From an uncultured Lachnospiraceae bacterium (GTDB lineage: Bacteria > Bacillota > Clostridia > Lachnospirales > Lachnospiraceae), in the NCBI GenBank assembly GCA_947175305.1, contig CAMWMO010000021.1, positions 1 to 9,460 on the forward strand: a stretch of 9,460 nt of DNA, read 5' to 3'. Below are positions 1 to 6,465 of the stretch, in pieces; position 1 is the first letter of the stretch; each line of letters begins with the position of its first letter. The notes beneath the pieces were generated by a model, which searched no databases, was not told the origin of the DNA, and saw only the letters and a list, made by a program, of their open reading frames with translations. A program made the position numbers and the translations under genes.

Positions 1-40
1 GTATGCGCACCCTGTCACAAGAGCTCGTGGAAACGGAAAT

Positions 41-793
41 TCAGCGCAGCCTAAGCTCAACCGGACAGTGATCCGAGCCCATCACCTCATGGTGGATCGC
101 AGCATCCTCCAACCTGTCTTTCAATGCTTCGGAGACAACAAAGTAGTCAATCCGCCATCCCGCATTCTTTTCCCGCGCCTTAAAACGATAAGACCACCAG
201 GAATAGACATCTTTCAGATCCGGATAAAAATACCGGAAAGTATCAATAAAACCATTCTCCGTCAGAGCTGTAAACTTGCCACGCTCCTCGTCAGTAAAGC
301 CCGCATTTTTATGGTTGGATTTCGGATTCTTTAAATCGATCTCCTTATGCGCCACATTCAAGTCACCGCAGAAAATGACAGGTTTTTTCTCTTCCAGTTT
401 CTTCAGATAAGCCAGAAAATCATCCTCCCACTGCATGCGATAGGGAAGTCTCGCCAATTCATTCTGGGAGTTCGGCGTGTACACCGTAATAAAATAAAAA
501 TCCGGGTATTCCAACGTGATGACACGCCCCTCGTGATCGTGCTCCTCTATACCGATACCATAGGTGACTGCCAAAGGCTCCTCTTTCGTAAAGATTGCTG
601 TCCCCGAATATCCCTTTTTCTCCGCGTAATTCCAATACTGATGATATCCCGGCAGATCCAGATCGATCTGTCCCGCCTGCAGCTTGGTCTCCTGAACGCA
701 GAAAATATCCGCGTCTATCTCCTTAAAAAAATCTAAAAAGCCCTTGCTTACACAGGCCCTGAGGCCGTTCACATTCCATGATATCAGTTTCAT
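41..793 (-). CDS. xth: Exodeoxyribonuclease III (ExoA/Xth family AP endonuclease)
   Basis: A 250-residue Mg-dependent DNA repair nuclease of the endonuclease/exonuclease/phosphatase fold. The family cuts DNA at abasic sites and removes 3' blocking groups or nucleotides in base excision repair in the cytoplasm. The family motifs are all visible: N7 in the SWNVNG start, the metal-binding Glu in QETK (E35), VYTPN with Y105, GDLNVAH with D144 and N146, WRIDY near the C-terminus, and the closing SDHCP with D241-H242. The length matches the Bacillus ExoA/E. coli Xth class (about 250-270 residues), so the gene looks intact. The ATG at 793 is preceded by GGAG (800-803 on the plus strand) at about 6 bases. 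It is transcribed alone, divergently from the exporter operon. Family assignment is very safe; substrate preference within the family cannot be read from the sequence. Confidence 0.97.
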   Translation of the reverse strand: MKLISWNVNGLRACVSKGFLDFFKEIDADIFCVQETKLQAGQIDLDLPGYHQYWNYAEKKGYSGTAIFTKEEPLAVTYGIGIEEHDHEGRVITLEYPDFYFITVYTPNSQNELARLPYRMQWEDDFLAYLKKLEEKKPVIFCGDLNVAHKEIDLKNPKSNHKNAGFTDEERGKFTALTENGFIDTFRYFYPDLKDVYSWWSYRFKAREKNAGWRIDYFVVSEALKDRLEDAAIHHEVMGSDHCPVELRLR

Positions 794-832
794 AAGTTTC
801 TCCGTTTCCTCTAAAGTATGTATTCTTCTTTT

Positions 833-861
833 AAAATAGTGTAGTGGAAAGTATCTGTCAA
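833..861 (-). promoter_or_regulatory. Promoter of the exodeoxyribonuclease III gene
   Basis: On the minus strand a perfect -35 TTGACA (plus-strand 856-861) is followed by a 17-base spacer and a -10 TATTTT (833-838). It lies about 40 bases upstream of the start codon and its GGAG ribosome binding site. The consensus -35 and ideal spacing make this a good SigA-type candidate. No LexA-like operator was seen next to it. Confidence 0.7.
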
Positions 862-916
862 GTCCCGCTTATGGCTTGCAATTTATTATTCTAAACACGC
901 AACATACCGCTCTCCC

Positions 917-955
917 AAGGCAGCTTATCACAAATTTATTGTGGAAAACTGCCTT
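917..955 (+). promoter_or_regulatory. Nested inverted repeat in the leader of the exporter operon (terminator- or attenuator-like)
   Basis: AAGGCAG (917-923) pairs with CTGCCTT (949-955), and inside it CACAA (929-933) pairs with TTGTG (939-943) around a 5-base loop. The two stems are separated by a symmetric 5+5 internal loop. A short T-run (954-957) follows, so the structure could be a weak terminator or attenuator on the plus strand. It could equally be a double-stranded operator. It lies about 90 bases before the ABC ATPase start. The rest of the 794-1044 gap holds the divergent exodeoxyribonuclease promoter and a possible dyad at 985-1004. I could not assign a convincing plus-strand promoter there. 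Confidence 0.35.
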
Positions 956-984
956 TTGCTCTACCATGACTACCATAATGCGCC

Positions 985-1004
985 GCATACAGATAACAGA
1001 ATGC
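985..1004. promoter_or_regulatory. Imperfect 20-bp dyad upstream of the exporter operon
   Basis: GCATaCaG (985-992) and CaGaATGC (997-1004) form an imperfect inverted repeat with 6 of 8 positions matched around a 4-base centre. The same stretch contains two ACAGA copies 7 bases apart (989-993 and 996-1000). Just upstream, TACCAT occurs twice 9 bases apart (962-967 and 971-976). These could be operator half-sites for the operon's own LytTR protein or another regulator. Repeats this short can also arise by chance, so confidence is low. Confidence 0.2.
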
Positions 1005-1044
1005 TTGTGTTTTGACGCGGTAGAAAAAGGAAGGGAGCAACAGC

Positions 1045-1959
1045 ATGGAACCAGTAATTGAAGTAAAGGGTCTGAAAAAGTATTTTGGAAATGTAAAAGC
1101 AGTGGATGATATCAGCTTTCAGGTGGAAAAAGGAGAATTATTCGGATTTTTGGGGATCAACGGCGCCGGAAAGTCCACCACCATCAATATGCTCTGCACG
1201 CTTTACCCGGCAACAGAGGGAAAGATAGAAATCTGCGGCTTTCAGGCCGGAAGCGCGGATGAGGAGATCCGAAAACGCATCGGGGTAGTGTATCAGAATA
1301 ACTGTCTGGATGACAGACTGACGGTAAAAGAAAACCTGTTTATCCGGGGCGCGCTCTATGAGAAAGACCGTAAAAAACTTATGGCGGACATTGAAAGAAT
1401 CTGTCACATTCTGGATCTGCAGGAGGTATATAACAGAAAATTTGCCAAGCTGTCAGGCGGACAGAAAAGACGATGCGAAATCGCAAGGGCTTTGGTCAAT
1501 GTCCCTGAAATACTCTTTTTAGACGAACCCACCACCGGCCTTGACCCGGCCACAAGGAAAAATGTCTGGGAATGTCTGGAGAGGCTGCGCCGGGAAGAGA
1601 ATATGACGATTTTTCTGACGACTCACTATATGGAGGAAGCGGCAAGAGCCTCCCATATTGCTATTCTGGATACTGGCCATATAAAGGAATACGGGACGCC
1701 TTTTTCTTTGAAGGAAACCTATGCGAAGGACAAACTCAGACTATATCCCGCCTCGTCTGAGATTGAAGTGCGGTTGAAAGAAATGCAGATAAACTTTACG
1801 AAAAAAGAGGATTTCTTTGTCATATCCCTTGCGGACAGTCTGGCAGCACTTCCCATCTTGTCTGGGATGAAAGAATACATCGGCGGCTTTGAAATGGTAC
1901 AGGGATCTATGGATGACGTATTTTTGAATGTGACAGGGAAAAAACTGGAAACTGCTTGA
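1045..1959 (+). CDS. ABC transporter ATP-binding protein, DrrA/CcmA-type exporter ATPase
   Basis: A 304-residue cytoplasmic ATPase that would power the permease encoded next to it. All nucleotide-binding motifs are present in order: Walker A GINGAGKST (37-45), Q-loop Gln84 in GVVYQN, signature LSGGQKRR (136-143), Walker B ILFLDEP (156-162) followed by the D-loop region TTGLDP, and the H-loop His194 in LTTH. About 80 residues follow the core and end in a DDVFLNVTGK stretch, typical of the C-terminal extension of DrrA-like multidrug or antibiotic exporter ATPases. The start is supported by GGGAG (1033-1037), 7 bases before the ATG. It is the first gene of a four-gene operon, and the permease begins 15 bases after its stop. 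The substrate is unknown; drug, peptide or lipid export are all possible for this family. Confidence 0.93.
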   Translation: MEPVIEVKGLKKYFGNVKAVDDISFQVEKGELFGFLGINGAGKSTTINMLCTLYPATEGKIEICGFQAGSADEEIRKRIGVVYQNNCLDDRLTVKENLFIRGALYEKDRKKLMADIERICHILDLQEVYNRKFAKLSGGQKRRCEIARALVNVPEILFLDEPTTGLDPATRKNVWECLERLRREENMTIFLTTHYMEEAARASHIAILDTGHIKEYGTPFSLKETYAKDKLRLYPASSEIEVRLKEMQINFTKKEDFFVISLADSLAALPILSGMKEYIGGFEMVQGSMDDVFLNVTGKKLETA

Positions 1960-1974
1960 AAAGGAGGCATAAAA

Positions 1975-2889
1975 ATGAGAGAAATTTATTATATGCTAAA
2001 GAGAAATATATTGCTTTATCTAAGAGACCGCGTATCGGTATTCTTTTCCATACTGTCCATGCTGATCGTCCTGGCATTGATGGTCATTTTCTTGGGAAAT
2101 ATGAACATTGAGAACGTGGTGGACGCACTGGCAGAGTCGGGAAGTCTGCGGGATACTGCCGCGGATGAAAAAAATGCTGCCTATCTGATCCAGATGTGGA
2201 CTCTGGCAGGCATCCTGATCGTCAATGCCGTCACCATCACCCTGACCGTCATGGGAACCATGGTGCAGGATGAAGTCAAAAACAGACTGGCAAGCTTCTA
2301 TATGGCGCCCGTCAAACGAATCAAGATAACGCTGGGTTATATCCTTTCCTCCTGGATCGTGGGAATCGGCATGTGCATACTGACCCTTATTATGGGAGAA
2401 CTCTACATGGTGTTTTGCGGGCATCCCCTGCTCTGCGCCGCGGACTGCCTGAAATTATGCGGAATGATCGTGCTCAATACCTTTGTCTACGCTTCCCTCA
2501 CCTATTTTATGGCACTTTTTATCCACAGTGAAAGCGCCTGGAGCAGTATCATGACCATCATCGGAACTCTTGTGGGATTTGTGGGCGCTATTTATCTTCC
2601 CATGTCCATGCTGCCGGCGGGCGTGAGCAGAGTGCTGAAATGTCTTCCTGTGCTGCATGGGGCTGCTATGATGCGGATGGTCTGCACAAAGGATGCGATC
2701 GACCAGACCTTTGCCGGCCTGCCGGAAATCGCAGGAGACACCTTCCGAGAACAGATGGGAGTGTCCATCTTTATGGGCGACAGGGAAATCGTCCTGTTTG
2801 ATCAGATTTTATTTCTGGTCATATGTGCTATAATAGCTATCATAGCGTCCGCCTGGATCACCAAAAGGCGAAAATTGCGGGATCGCTAA
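1975..2889 (+). CDS. ABC-2 type transporter permease (DrrB-like)
   Basis: A 304-residue integral membrane protein and the transmembrane half of the exporter whose ATPase lies directly upstream. Six hydrophobic segments can be picked out at roughly residues 21-41, 75-95, 118-140, 160-180, 190-210 and 278-298. A soluble loop follows the first, and a longer external loop precedes the last. The cytoplasmic coupling region after helix 2 (QDEVKNRLASFYMAPVK) and the YLPMSMLP stretch after helix 5 are typical of ABC-2 permeases. AAGGAGG (1961-1967) sits 7 bases before the ATG and is one of the strongest ribosome binding sites in the window. One permease gene with one ATPase gene implies a 2+2 dimer. 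The transported molecule cannot be deduced. Confidence 0.92.
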   Translation: MREIYYMLKRNILLYLRDRVSVFFSILSMLIVLALMVIFLGNMNIENVVDALAESGSLRDTAADEKNAAYLIQMWTLAGILIVNAVTITLTVMGTMVQDEVKNRLASFYMAPVKRIKITLGYILSSWIVGIGMCILTLIMGELYMVFCGHPLLCAADCLKLCGMIVLNTFVYASLTYFMALFIHSESAWSSIMTIIGTLVGFVGAIYLPMSMLPAGVSRVLKCLPVLHGAAMMRMVCTKDAIDQTFAGLPEIAGDTFREQMGVSIFMGDREIVLFDQILFLVICAIIAIIASAWITKRRKLRDR

Positions 2890-2910
2890 CACCCACAGCT
2901 TGGAGGCTTT

Positions 2911-3348
2911 ATGAAAATTACGATTTTGGATGTGCCGGATGGGGAAGAGGATGAAATCATCGTCCGCTGCCGGCATATAGACAAACAGTTATTGAAGCTG
3001 ATCTATGCCGTAAGGGCGGGGCAGGAAAAAATACTCGCCCTACGGGGAAATGAATATATCCAGATCTCCCCTGAAAAAATTTTCTATTTCGAGGCGGTAG
3101 ACAACAAAGTTTTCCTTTATCTGGAAAAGGATGTCTATGAGGTGAAGCAGAAATTATATGAGCTGGAGGAACGGTTTTATGGAACAGACTTTTTTCGCGC
3201 CTCCAAATCCTGCATCGTCAATCTGGCAAAGGTAAAAAGCTTAAGCCCTGCTTTTAACGGGCGCTTTGAAGCGCATATGCAGAATGGGGAAAAGGTTATG
3301 ATCTCCAGACAATATGTTCCGATCTTAAAAGAAAAGCTGGGTTTATAG
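2911..3348 (+). CDS. LytTR-domain DNA-binding regulator without a receiver domain
   Basis: A 145-residue transcription regulator. The C-terminal two thirds (about residues 45-143) fit the LytTR fold: an EKIFYFEAVDNKVFLYL strand region, then RASKSCIVNLAKV and a final basic ISRQYVPILKEKL helix. The first 40 or so residues are not a phosphoacceptor receiver, so this is the short stand-alone type found in LytTR regulatory systems, not a two-component response regulator. GGAGG (2902-2906) precedes the ATG by 4 bases, and the gene begins 21 bases after the permease stop. A small membrane protein follows immediately. This pairing suggests that the membrane protein controls regulator activity and that the regulator controls its own operon, by analogy with the HdrRM and BrsRM pairs of Streptococcus mutans. 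Target sites are unproven. Confidence 0.9.
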   Translation: MKITILDVPDGEEDEIIVRCRHIDKQLLKLIYAVRAGQEKILALRGNEYIQISPEKIFYFEAVDNKVFLYLEKDVYEVKQKLYELEERFYGTDFFRASKSCIVNLAKVKSLSPAFNGRFEAHMQNGEKVMISRQYVPILKEKLGL

Positions 3349-3361
3349 GAGGGGCAGAGAA

Positions 3362-3781
3362 GTGAAAAAACTAAAAGATCTATTTTTTGTCTTTGTATGC
3401 GTGACCACCTGTGTGGTCTTCGTGACTGCAGTGTATATTACCATATTCTGGCCGCAGGTGTCTCTTGGTGTGGAAATTTTATGGCAGATCTTGGGCGTTT
3501 CTTTCTTAAGCAGCTTTGGAATATGTCTCTATACGGAAAAAGAACGCAGTGCAAAATCTACCCTGGTCCGTTACATTTTACATTATGTTTATACCAATGC
3601 TGTGGTCTTAGGCTGCGGTATCTGGTTTGGATGGTTTTATGCAGATAATCTTGCTATGGTGCTGGGGATGGTTGTAATCATAGCTCTGGTTTTCCTTCTA
3701 GTTTCCGTTGTTGTATGGAACAGAAACAAAAAAATGGCGGCTCTTATGAATGAACGATTAAAAGGATATCAGCAGGAATGA
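3362..3781 (+). CDS. DUF3021-like small membrane protein, putative partner of the LytTR regulator
   Basis: A 139-residue protein made almost entirely of four predicted transmembrane helices (about 8-30, 37-57, 72-93 and 96-120) with a short basic C-terminal tail. Size, helix layout and position directly after a LytTR gene fit the DUF3021 family. The start is GTG at 3362, chosen because AGGAGGGG (3347-3354), which overlaps the stop of the LytTR gene, lies 7 bases upstream. The gap to the LytTR stop is 13 bases, so the two are very likely translated together. Membrane partners in LytTR regulatory systems hold the regulator inactive; that role here is an inference from gene order. It is the last gene of the exporter operon. 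An alternative is a small accessory subunit of the transporter. Confidence 0.8.
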   Translation: MKKLKDLFFVFVCVTTCVVFVTAVYITIFWPQVSLGVEILWQILGVSFLSSFGICLYTEKERSAKSTLVRYILHYVYTNAVVLGCGIWFGWFYADNLAMVLGMVVIIALVFLLVSVVVWNRNKKMAALMNERLKGYQQE

Positions 3782-3824
3782 GCCACCCGGCTGCCTTCCT
3801 TACTCCTTACTTTTTTGATACGGG

Positions 3825-3853
3825 TTGTACTTTTCGTGAAATCAGCATATAAT
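3825..3853 (+). promoter_or_regulatory. Promoter of the DUF4143 ATPase gene
   Basis: TTGTAC (3825-3830), a 17-base spacer and a perfect TATAAT (3848-3853) make the strongest plus-strand promoter candidate in the window. A second TATAAT occurs at 3865-3870 but has only a poor -35. The promoter implies that the ATPase gene is transcribed separately from the exporter operon, with a leader of about 50 bases. Confidence 0.75.
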
Positions 3854-3896
3854 AAAAATGTGATTATAATACACATTAATCCTAATAAAAATGTGA
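3850..3896 (+). repeat. Pair of perfect 14-bp direct repeats at the ATPase promoter
   Basis: TAATAAAAATGTGA occurs at 3850-3863 and again at 3883-3896, exactly 33 bases apart, or about three helical turns. The first copy overlaps the -10 TATAAT, and the second ends just before the start codon region. The spacing on one DNA face would suit two molecules of a repressor. The A-rich content means a slippage or duplication origin is also possible. Confidence 0.6.
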
Positions 3897-3908
3897 GAGA
3901 GTGATTCT

Positions 3909-5249
3909 ATGGAACGAACGATTTTATCGAAACTGTTGGATTGGAAAAATTCTCCTTACCGCAAGCCTTTGATCTTAAAGGGTGTGCGCCAGGTAGGTAA
4001 AACCTGGATTCTTAAGGAATTCGGCAGGCGCTATTATGAAAATACGGCCTATTTTAACTTCGACGAAAACGAAGAATATAAGCAGTTTTTTGAGACCACC
4101 AAGGACGTTGACCGCATCCTGCAGAATCTGATACTGGCCAGTGGTCAGAAGATTGTAGCTGAAAAGACGCTTATTATATTTGATGAAGTACAGGATTGCC
4201 CTAAAGTTATTAACTCTATGAAGTATTTCTGCGAGACTGCCCCTCAGTATCACATTGCCTGCGCCGGCTCTCTGTTGGGGATTGCACTGGCCCAGCCTTC
4301 CTCTTTTCCGGTAGGCAAGATCAACTTCATGCAGATCGATCCTATGACCTTCACCGAGTTCCTGCTTGCCAACGGCGATGAGAACCTTGTCAAATATCTG
4401 GAAAGCGTGGATACCATAGAACCGCTTCCCGATGCCTTCTTCAATCCGCTCTACGAAAAATTGAAGATGTACTATGTTACTGGTGGTATGCCCGAATCCG
4501 TTTGGATGTGGACAGAGGCGCGAGATGTAGCCGCTATGCAGGAAGCCCTGTCCGGAATTATCGGCGCTTACGAACGTGACTTTGCCAAACACCCCAGCAT
4601 CAGCGAGTTCCCAAAAATCTCTATGATTTGGAAATCCATTCCTTCACAGCTGGCAAGAGAAAACAAAAAGTTTATCTATAAGGTTGTCAAAGAGGGGGCA
4701 CGAGCCCGTGAATACGAGGATGCTTTGCAATGGTTGGTGGATGCCAGACTGGTGCATAAAATTTACCGCAGTTCCGCACCCGGTTTGCCGGTTGCCGCTT
4801 ATGACGACCTGTCTGCATTTAAAATCTATCTGGTAGATGTAGGTTTGCTGCGCCGCCTGGCACAGTTGGCTCCCACAGCCTTCGGCGAGGGCAACCGCCT
4901 GTTCACTGAGTTCAAGGGTGCACTGACTGAAAACTTTGTATTGCAGACCTTGCTCACGCAATTTGAGATAGTTCCCCGATACTGGAGCCAAAATAACCCG
5001 CCTTACGAAGTGGATTTCCTTATTCAGCGAGAGAATGATATTTTCCCCGTGGAAGTTAAGTCCGAAGCCAACACCACCTGCAAGAGCCTCAAGAAGTTTA
5101 AGGATCTGTTCTCGGATCAGGTCAAACTGCGCGTGCGCTTCTCTCTTGACAACCTGAAGCTGAATGATGACGTTTTAAATCTTCCTCTGTTTATGGCGGA
5201 TCAGGCGGACCGATTAATTGGATTAGCATTGAGCGAACATAAATCATAG
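3909..5249 (+). CDS. AAA-type ATPase with C-terminal DUF4143 (PD-(D/E)XK-like) region
   Basis: A 446-residue soluble protein of the widespread AAA_14/DUF4143 family, whose cellular role is not established. The N-terminal ATPase part carries Walker A GVRQVGKT (25-32) and Walker B LIIFDE (88-93) followed by VQD. A sensor-like CAGSLLG stretch comes next. The middle contains YERDF (Y221 on), typical of DUF4143. Near the C-terminus D369 in YEVDFLI and E382/K384 in PVEVKSE reproduce the D...ExK layout of PD-(D/E)XK nuclease folds. Whether it cuts nucleic acid is unknown. Length is normal for the family and no frameshift is seen. The ribosome binding site is weak (GAGAG around 3895-3900). It has its own promoter, no co-directional partner, and converges on the MgtC gene with a 22-base gap, so it is a solitary cassette between unrelated neighbours. 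Confidence 0.9.
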   Translation: MERTILSKLLDWKNSPYRKPLILKGVRQVGKTWILKEFGRRYYENTAYFNFDENEEYKQFFETTKDVDRILQNLILASGQKIVAEKTLIIFDEVQDCPKVINSMKYFCETAPQYHIACAGSLLGIALAQPSSFPVGKINFMQIDPMTFTEFLLANGDENLVKYLESVDTIEPLPDAFFNPLYEKLKMYYVTGGMPESVWMWTEARDVAAMQEALSGIIGAYERDFAKHPSISEFPKISMIWKSIPSQLARENKKFIYKVVKEGARAREYEDALQWLVDARLVHKIYRSSAPGLPVAAYDDLSAFKIYLVDVGLLRRLAQLAPTAFGEGNRLFTEFKGALTENFVLQTLLTQFEIVPRYWSQNNPPYEVDFLIQRENDIFPVEVKSEANTTCKSLKKFKDLFSDQVKLRVRFSLDNLKLNDDVLNLPLFMADQADRLIGLALSEHKS

Positions 5250-5264
5250 TATCTTCAACTATGA
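5244..5264. terminator. Weak hairpin between the convergent ATPase and MgtC genes
   Basis: TCATAGT (5244-5250) and ACTATGA (5258-5264) form a 7-bp stem with a 7-base loop that includes the ATPase stop codon. It lies in the short gap between two convergent genes, where a bidirectional terminator is expected. The stem is A+T-rich and no clear T-run follows on the plus strand, so it would be weak. Confidence 0.35.
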
Positions 5265-5271
5265 GACTTAT

Positions 5272-5958
5272 TTACCGCAAAAAATCTACAGATATCACCT
5301 TGTCCGATTTCGTGATAATCTCGTAAATCTCCATATTTTCTTTGGGCTTCTTCATATAAAGAACCAAATGAACCACTACGCTGTCATCACCATTCGCATG
5401 TGGTGTGCTGATCTCCATAGAATCGACAGAAATATCCGCCTCTTTGAGTTCCTGAACAATCTTGTGAATATACCGGCTTTCTTCCAGATCAATGATCACG
5501 TTGCAGTAGCGGGATTTTCTGGTGGCAAACCGCTCAATAAAGGGGAGCACATGAAGGGAACACAGCATGATCAGCGTAATAAGCACAGCACCATCAATAA
5601 AGCCGATTCCTACCGCCAGTCCGACGCTTGCGCTGGCCCAGAGGGTAGCCGCCGTAGTAAGTCCCTTTACCCTATGATTCGAGATGATGATCGTGCCCAC
5701 ACCCAGAAAACCCACGCCGCTGATAACCTGCGCCGCCAGACGGTTCATATTGGCAAGCCCCGGAAAATTGACCTGAATATATTGCTCCGTCAGCATAACC
5801 AGCGTGGAGGCAAGACAGACCACGGTGATCGTCTTGGTGCCTGCACCGCGATGCTTCATCCCGCGATCTAAACCGATCGCGCCACCCAGCACCACGGATA
5901 CCACGATCCGTATGATTAAGTTCTGTGCTGTCCACCCTGAAAAATCCCCAAATATCAT
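5272..5958 (-). CDS. MgtC/SapB-family inner membrane protein
   Basis: A 228-residue protein with an N-terminal membrane domain of about 140 residues and a soluble C-terminal domain of about 85 residues with an ACT-like pattern. Family signatures are clear: LGGAIGLDRG (about 24-33) followed by HRGAGTKT, then QVISGVGFLGVGTII and KGLTTAATLWASASVGLAVG. MgtC is a magnesium-stress and virulence factor in Salmonella, but many members in other bacteria have no known role; transport itself is not established. I place the start at ATG 5958, because GGAGG lies 5 bases upstream of it. A GTG 27 bases further upstream (5985) gives a longer frame but has no ribosome binding site. It lies 32 bases after the stop of the small acidic gene and is probably co-transcribed with it. 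No magnesium riboswitch is visible. Confidence 0.92.
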   Translation of the reverse strand: MIFGDFSGWTAQNLIIRIVVSVVLGGAIGLDRGMKHRGAGTKTITVVCLASTLVMLTEQYIQVNFPGLANMNRLAAQVISGVGFLGVGTIIISNHRVKGLTTAATLWASASVGLAVGIGFIDGAVLITLIMLCSLHVLPFIERFATRKSRYCNVIIDLEESRYIHKIVQELKEADISVDSMEISTPHANGDDSVVVHLVLYMKKPKENMEIYEIITKSDKVISVDFLR

Positions 5959-5990
5959 AAGTACCTCCGCCGTTTTATCTGTCACTTTTT

Positions 5991-6344
5991 TTAAGACATA
6001 TCAAACAGATTTCTGAGGGGATTGATCCCCTTCGCCTGCTGCAAAATCATCTCTTCCTCACCCGCAAGATAGGCTTCCAGCTTTTCAATCTCCTCTTCGC
6101 TGAAACCCTTCGATTTCTCTATCTTTCCGCCCGGCACGATCCCTTCCGCCCAATCCTCTTCTCTCAGAAAGGAAACCCGCGCAAAGGTGCTCCCATCCTC
6201 CTTGTGAATCATACTGGTCACCAGCATATTGATATCATCAGAAAGTGTCGGCTGTAAGTCCTCTGCTTTTTCCTGCTTTTCTTTTTCGGTCTCGATGGTA
6301 TCATCCACGATTACTTTTTTTAAGATCACTTTTCCATCTTCCAT
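5991..6344 (-). CDS. Unrecognised acidic 117-residue protein, co-transcribed with mgtC-like gene
   Basis: I do not recognise this family. The protein is soluble by appearance: no signal peptide and no membrane segment. It is acidic, with 28 Asp/Glu against 15 Lys/Arg by my count. The N-terminal 30 residues are rich in Lys and Glu and are probably helical or disordered. A central part (about 35-75) with MLVTSMIHKEDGSTFARVSF looks like a beta-strand pair. The C-terminal part with SEEEIEKLEAYLAGEEEMI looks like a helix, followed by a conserved-looking INPLRNLF tail. The ATG at 6344 has GGAG (minus strand, plus positions 6351-6354) 6 bases upstream, and a promoter candidate lies 60-90 bases further up, so it is very likely a real gene. 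Its stop is 32 bases before the MgtC-family start, suggesting one transcript. A function link to the membrane protein is only a context guess. Confidence 0.8.
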   Translation of the reverse strand: MEDGKVILKKVIVDDTIETEKEKQEKAEDLQPTLSDDINMLVTSMIHKEDGSTFARVSFLREEDWAEGIVPGGKIEKSKGFSEEEIEKLEAYLAGEEEMILQQAKGINPLRNLFDMS

Positions 6345-6403
6345 GTCAGTCTCCGTTTTTCATAATAAGATCAGTTATATTTTCTAAGCGGCTATGCTTT
6401 TTC

Positions 6404-6433
6404 AGTGTACCATATATTTTTAAAAAATACCAA
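6404..6433 (-). promoter_or_regulatory. Promoter candidate for the acidic protein/MgtC unit
   Basis: On the minus strand TTGGTA (plus 6428-6433), an 18-base A+T-rich spacer and TACACT (plus 6404-6409) are found, with a TGG extension directly before the -10. Transcription would start near 6397, leaving a leader of about 50 bases. The match to consensus is moderate (4 of 6 in each box), helped by the extended -10. Confidence 0.5.
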
Positions 6434-6465
6434 CAACGCGGTAAACTGCTCCTCCCCTCCACAAC

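Noticed and set aside
1..40. Possible end of another gene at the left edge
   Set aside because: Short open frames run in from the edge on the plus strand, but 40 bases are too few to support a gene, and no terminator for the exodeoxyribonuclease gene is visible.
1012..1017. TTGACG as a -35 box for the exporter operon
   Set aside because: A matching -10 would fall on the ribosome binding site around 1035, and no TATAAT-like sequence is there.
876..1061. 61-residue plus-strand open frame before the ABC ATPase
   Set aside because: No ribosome binding site, low-complexity composition unlike a protein, spans the hairpin and leader, and overlaps the well-supported start at 1045.
2020..2424. 134-residue minus-strand open frame opposite the ABC-2 permease
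   Set aside because: His/Asp/Gln-rich translation typical of antisense to membrane protein codons; no start signals.
3781..3816. Possible terminator after the DUF3021-like gene
   Set aside because: The AGCC/GGCT stem is only 4 bp and the T-run (3811-3816) is about 20 bases away, so it does not fit an intrinsic terminator.
3975..4592. 205-residue minus-strand open frame inside the ATPase gene
   Set aside because: Antisense shadow of a gene with clear Walker motifs; no recognisable domain or ribosome binding site.
5368..5871. 167-residue plus-strand open frame opposite the MgtC-family gene
   Set aside because: Shadow of a clear family member; the translation is rich in His, Arg and Asn with no domain pattern.
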